From contig CM033122.1 in the NCBI GenBank assembly GCA_019321725.1, positions 13,852,274 through 13,916,273 on the forward strand: DNA of 64,000 bases. Reading direction: 5' to 3'. The translations under genes were made by a program, and so were the position numbers. The notes beneath the pieces are model-generated. The model did no database searches and had not been told where the DNA came from. It saw only the letters and a program-made list of their open reading frames with translations. The DNA is from Paulownia fortunei. Its lineage: Eukaryota > Streptophyta > Magnoliopsida > Lamiales > Paulowniaceae. This document shows, piece after piece, positions 58,886-64,000 of this stretch; position 1 is the stretch's first letter; every line of letters starts with the position of its first letter.

Positions 58886-61800
58886 CTTTCCTATATTGAT
58901 ACTATTGAGAATGGATACTAAAATTAAGAAGTTGGGGTAATCCGAAGAGGTTTTTACTCACATATGTAAATGTAGGTTTGTTGAATTTTTTTTCAAATTA
59001 GGTATTTATCTACCACACACTCATAATAAATAAAATGAAAAAAAACAAATAAAGCCAAGAGGGGTGATTGAGCTTAGAAGCTTTTTAAAAAATTTTTATC
59101 AAACGATTCAGAATTTATGAAATGTTCTAATAAAGTATTACGTTAAAATTTTGAAATTTTTTAAGTTCATTAAACAAAGTAAAAAAAAAATCCCAAATTT
59201 ATATAATGAAGTTCTTTAATTTGGCCACAAAAGCTAAAAATATTATCATTACTAATATCTTTGAGCTTATACTTCATCTTATACTGCAAGGACTTATTAA
59301 CAAATATAATCTAATATTTCATTAGCTCCAAAACATCCTACAAAATATAAGAACTTATAAAATAGTTAATGTAAATTAAAGCAAACACCTACCATGCTAA
59401 GATAACAAGCATCAATAAACAAATTAGGTTTATTCAATTCTTAATATATAATGTATGGATTAAAAGTAACAAATTGTATAATTGTATAACAAAAGAACAA
59501 ATTATTGAACTTCAAAAGATGGAGGAAAGAAATGCCTGAGATCTTTTCACGTGGGACCAAAAAGGTCTCCCTCTCTCATATAAATAGCAAAAGAGAAAAA
59601 GATATATTTATAATTATATAAATATTAATACATGCTATATTTCAAGTTTATCAATTGATAAATTCTACTATAATGATTAATAACTTTATTTTTCCTCAGT
59701 TTGCCTTCGCCCCAGTTGGCTGATTTGCTTAAGGCGGACAGGCTAGCAAAGTGTTACAGGACCACCCCTACTCTTATATATATCACACCCTGTGTGTCTG
59801 TGTGCGTGTCATCTATTCATACAAATACATTTATTTTTGACATGTATATAACTATTTCTCTTTCTCTCTCTCTCTAGAACTCTATGTGTGTGTGTGGAAT
59901 ACTAGCATGGTGTTATGGACCATTGGGAGCATTATTAGCAATAGTTAAAGGAGGGGGAAGAGGTGGCCAATTTTGACACCTCTCCTTGCAGTTGGAGAGA
60001 AGCACGCCTCACGGCCTAATACACGTATCTCAATCTCTTTACATTCATTACATGATTTATGTGTATCTCTACAGGTGTATTCAATCAACCCCCCAACACC
60101 CCCCCTCTGCTTTTTCCTCATCTATTCCTCTCTACTAATAATTGTTGTCCTTTTTATGTACATACTTAAGAGAGGTTGTCACCACAATTTACCTTCAATT
60201 CCCAACTCCCTTTATTTATTTATTTAATTTTTTGTGTTGTAATATAAAATTTCGGAAATCTTTGCTTTGAGTACCACTAAATGTGTGAGTGTTAGCATAT
60301 TGTTACACTAGTTTCTTTACATTAGATGATACATAGTTTGTTTGAAAAATATTACTTATATTTGATTAATTTTTGATATGACACATTGATTCAATAAATA
60401 ATGTATGAGTCGTCCCTCTTAAAAGAAAAAGAAAAAGAAAAATAAAAACAAAATTACCTATTTGATTCATGAAAGAATATTGCTATTCTCAGATATAAAT
60501 TGGCTTCGGCTTTGAATTATCAACAACGACATCAAACATATTATTATTCTTATCCTTTTTGTCTACTTTTAACTTGTAGAAGCCATTTCTGAGATGCTAA
60601 ATACCCTAAAAGGGTAAATAAAATAGAAATGCACACCATTTCCTAGTAAAATTTGAAAAGCAAATTGGACGTACTATATTTGGGCCTTGGGGATCCTTAA
60701 ATGAGATTCTAAATGTGCACGTACACGATTTATGTCACGTCAACTGCTAACGGTTCATTATTAGAGGTTTCCCCTGGAGGAGTGACTTTTAGGTTTCACT
60801 TATTTTTAATACTACTATTTCCTAGTGTTTGATTTGATTTTTTAAATTTTAATCAAGCTATACAGAGTCACCCCACTTAAATTTGAGGTGATTCACGGTG
60901 GACTGAAAGCAACATTCTCAATATATTAGTTGCCCTTAATTATAGGAAAGTGTAAATTTTCAATTCATTATTAATCGTATTTAATCTAATGACCATAAGT
61001 AAATTGATATTACTACTCTCGATTTATTATATAATAACACTTTATCCCAATCATTACCTTTCCTTTATTCTAATTTCATAAAGTAGGAAAAAAAATATTA
61101 TGGCCAAGATTTGGACCCTCCAAATTCATGCTCAGTCCAACCACATGCCCATTAGTGGTCCATCAGCCGAAACTTTAGCTCAATAGGTTGCCCGCAACTA
61201 TTCTTGCAAAATTAGATAGTACTACTAATTATCAACTGGTCACTAATTGGATGTGATTAGGATAATGCGTTGAGCTAGTATCTATCCTATTCATTGCCAA
61301 AATTTCGACCTCATGTCCTCCCCCCCCCCCCCCCTCTAGTTCAATTATTCCATTTCATTTAATGGAAATCAAGGACGATGAGAAATTTCTTTCTTTCTTT
61401 TTGCGTAAAGGAACAAACAGCGGCTAGAAGAACTTGCGTGGATCGATCATTTAGATGTCGAAATTTGCTTCAAAAATGATTTAAGTTGTGTTTAAATTGA
61501 AGACTTTGCCAGTTAAAATTTTCAAATTTATGACAATAAATCTCTTGCACTTGTTCAGATAATTTTTAAGTACTATAAATATATAATACTTCATCAACTA
61601 TTTTGAAGATAAATTTCAAATCCAGTTAAAAAATTAAAATATCTGAAATTGTTTAATACAAAATCTTTTCTCAAATTCAAATCTTTCATTACAAAATCAA
61701 TTTGGAGAAATTTTGAATTAGGGTATGTAGGTAGTTTAAGAAATAGATTAGTAGACAAAAATAAAATAAAATAAAGAATGATTGGTGATGTGTGCAATCA

Positions 61801-63023
61801 TTTTTATGAAGCGAGGAGGAAATATATGCTGGAGATGACAAACTGGAGCATCTTATAATTTGTAGGATAGTGGGAGAGAATGGAGAGATGAGAGGCCGGC
61901 TGGGGAGATGTAAGAGCAAAGCCCCCATTAGCCACCCAATTGATGGAGTTTACCTACCCAGGTTGCTTAGATAGGGATATCTTCTAACATCATCACGTGG
62001 GAATATCCACTCTATCCTTCCTTTGACTTTTACATTCATTTTTTCTTCTTTCTTTTATTATATATAAAATTGTGCACTCGAATCAGCCGCAACAACAAAC
62101 ATTGAAATGTAATTCCATGCTCTTTTTCTCTCTTTTTTTTTTTTTTTTTTTAATTTTTTTTCAATTTCACCCCCTTTGAAAACAATAATATACTTCTCAG
62201 ATTAAGATTGCCACTCTTAATTGATTCGAGGGTTTAATGATTATGTTTCATCTAGAATCTTATTAAGACATACTTGGCAAAATAGAGAACCAAAAAATAT
62301 TTGGAGATGTTTGTTTTTATATTGGGGACGTATTCTTTTTTCCCTCCGCAAAAAATAGAAATTCATCCTAAAGAAAAAAGAAAATATGTTTATTCCCATT
62401 TTCTTCATAATAAATTCATTATTCTTCAAAATAAAATGAATATATTATACGTAACTTCATTACATTATTCAATTATTATATTATTATAATTATATATCAT
62501 CTTCTTTTTAATTTAAAAAATATATAATATGTAATATTTAAAAAGACAAATATGACACCACTAACCAAACGACTAGATAAAAACTCTGTCTCTCCCATAA
62601 CAAAACAAAATATTACTTTTATTTCTAAATTTCTTCCCATAACACTTAGAAAACATTTAGAACTGATGGAATCAACATATTTAATAACCTTAGGGGTTAT
62701 TTAGTTGTTCACGTGAAATTTTAGGGATATACAGGAAGTGTTCTCATAACTACTAGAATAAAAGTCCAATTATAATTAAGAAATTATAATTAGTTGGAGT
62801 AGAACATTGTTTGGGGCTGGGATGGGAGAATAATCTCCAGGAATTTCCCCCAAAATCAACAAAAACATGCGTTGAGCACATAATTTTATTCATCAGTAAC
62901 GTTCTGAAATTCAAGTTATTGAAAGGACATGAAAAAGTATAAAAAATAAAATAAAGTGCTTAATACACATAAATGGAACCAAACATGACCAAAATGCGAT
63001 GATCAAAATGCGATGAGATCATG
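58886..63023. other. Intergenic region without a supported gene
   Basis: AT-rich, with CT-rich tracts near 59858-59880, poly-C of 15 bases at 61320-61334, poly-T near 62130-62150 and several weak open frames without domains. A short imperfect inverted repeat around GAGGTGGCCAATTTTGACAC (59960-59985) was seen but not interpreted. Confidence 0.6.
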
Positions 63024-63401
63024 CAAGGACGACAATGGGTTGAGTTTGTTTCAAATCGAAACCCAACTTGTAGAGATTTTTAAGGATTTAAATCTAGATT
63101 CCCCTTAAATTTAGATCCGATGAGTAGACTCATTAAACCCGCTAAATTCACTTTATAATTTAAAAATTATTAAAAATTATAAATTATGAAAATAATATTA
63201 TTAAAATTTTCTAAAAAACTATTTTTCTAAAAAAAGTATCATATAAATATGTACAATATTTTAAAAAAATTAAATAGGTCGGATTGGATTTGAAAATAAA
63301 AAACCTAAGACGTTACCTAAATTTATTTATACTATTAAAATCCACCCAAACGGTGTGGTCTGAGGCAAGTCCGGATTTGAACCGCCCCATAACTATCCCT
63401 A
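63024..63401. mobile_element. Possible hAT-type MITE
   Basis: The left end reads CAAGGACGACAATGGGTTGA and the right end, on the minus strand, reads TAGGGATAGTTATGGGGCGG. Both resemble the GGGACGGCAATGGGGCGGG-type termini common in plant hAT-like MITEs. No matching 8-bp duplication was found, so the call is tentative. The remaining 63402-64000 is AT-rich with no supported gene. Confidence 0.35.
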
Positions 63402-64000
63402 AAATTACCGATCAAATTAGAGCTTGCATTATGGATCAATAAAGTTTTTAAGAAAATGTAAAGAACTCATTTTTAAGCCTCAGGAAAGAAAATGATCCGT
63501 CTTTCTTCGTCACAAAGAAATCAAAGTAATAGTATTATATGACAAAAAATGCTTACCATATGTATTTATAAGTAGTTTTCTAAATGAATTAGAACTCTCC
63601 TAACTCTAACTTTACACGAAATTTGACTCTCCTTCTCCTTACCTAATTGAATGGGACTCTGACTTAAAAATAAAATAAAATACATGAAAAGTAAATAAAA
63701 ATAAGAAATTGAGCAAAAAACTATCGAAATGACTCAGTTTTTATTATAAAAAATTACTTTCAACAGCATTATTTTGGACACATCCTAAAGTTTTTGAGAG
63801 AACCTCACATCCATTTCTATTCTACTACATAACTCGTGTCGGATCAAAGTTTCATACTCGATATAATCCCAAAAATAAATATTATTATTAATTTAGTTTC
63901 CTACATCATTTACATGCTAATCACAGTTGAGAAAGTGATAAGAAAAAACTAGGCAAAAATTGGTGAGTGGTGAAGATGATTGGACTTTGGAGGAGTACAT

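Noticed and set aside
61178..61334. SINE on the plus strand
   Set aside because: TTAGCTCAATAGG and TTTCGACCTC loosely resemble A- and B-boxes, but they are more than 100 bp apart and no body or tail could be defined.
1..64000. tRNA, rRNA and known microRNA genes
   Set aside because: I looked for canonical tRNA B-boxes in a cloverleaf context and for mature sequences of well-known conserved plant microRNAs and saw none; a covariance-model search would be needed to exclude them.

Overview
This is a plant nuclear DNA window, most likely from a eudicot. The evidence is AT-rich intergenic DNA full of (AT)n, (GA)n and (CT)n microsatellites, GT-AG introns, plant-specific gene families (a NGATHA-type B3 transcription factor and a heavy-metal-associated isoprenylated protein), and plant lineages of LTR retrotransposons, CACTA elements and MITEs. 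There are no bacterial-style operons, no CRISPR array and no organellar genes.

Layout. Positions 1-35,800 are an island of nested, decayed transposable elements. It opens with a fragment of a Copia-type LTR (1-770) and a very short TRIM retrotransposon (1005-1467). The large host element is a Tat-lineage Ty3 (gypsy) retrotransposon on the minus strand, LTRs at 2357-3093 and 35162-35798. An Athila-like Ty3 element (11572-22202, minus strand, target duplication ATCCC) sits inside it between protease and reverse transcriptase. A CACTA DNA transposon (23895-34730, plus strand, target duplication AAG) sits inside its gag region. The CACTA transposase gene is split by a 2.2-kb solo Copia-type LTR (27383-29577, target duplication GGTTC). 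The 3' part of the host carries an antisense extra ORF, interrupted by a Mutator-type MITE (4712-5972) that has a smaller MITE of the same family inside it (4907-5137). All coding parts are broken by stops, frameshifts or catalytic changes; nothing here looks autonomous.

Positions 35,800-64,000 are gene space. Two intact protein genes are supported: a three-exon HIPP gene of the HIPP44/45 type (39399-41048, plus strand, 179 aa, ending in a farnesylation box) and a NGATHA-type B3 gene (54974-56230, minus strand, 418 aa, with B3 domain and RLFGV repression motif). Downstream of the B3 stop codon, on the same strand, lie short GC-rich blocks bounded by consensus splice sites (54378-54456 and 52037-52153), which look like trailing non-coding exons or an adjoining lncRNA. 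The rest is AT-rich intergenic DNA with microsatellites, short tandem duplications, a likely tRNA-derived SINE (58560-58885) and a possible hAT-type MITE.

The two host genes have no evident functional link. No novel defence system or gene cluster was found. The points most worth checking are the order of nested insertions, the antisense ORF with its MITE-in-MITE, the palindromic tandem repeats in the Athila-like LTRs, and the spliced-looking blocks after the B3 gene.
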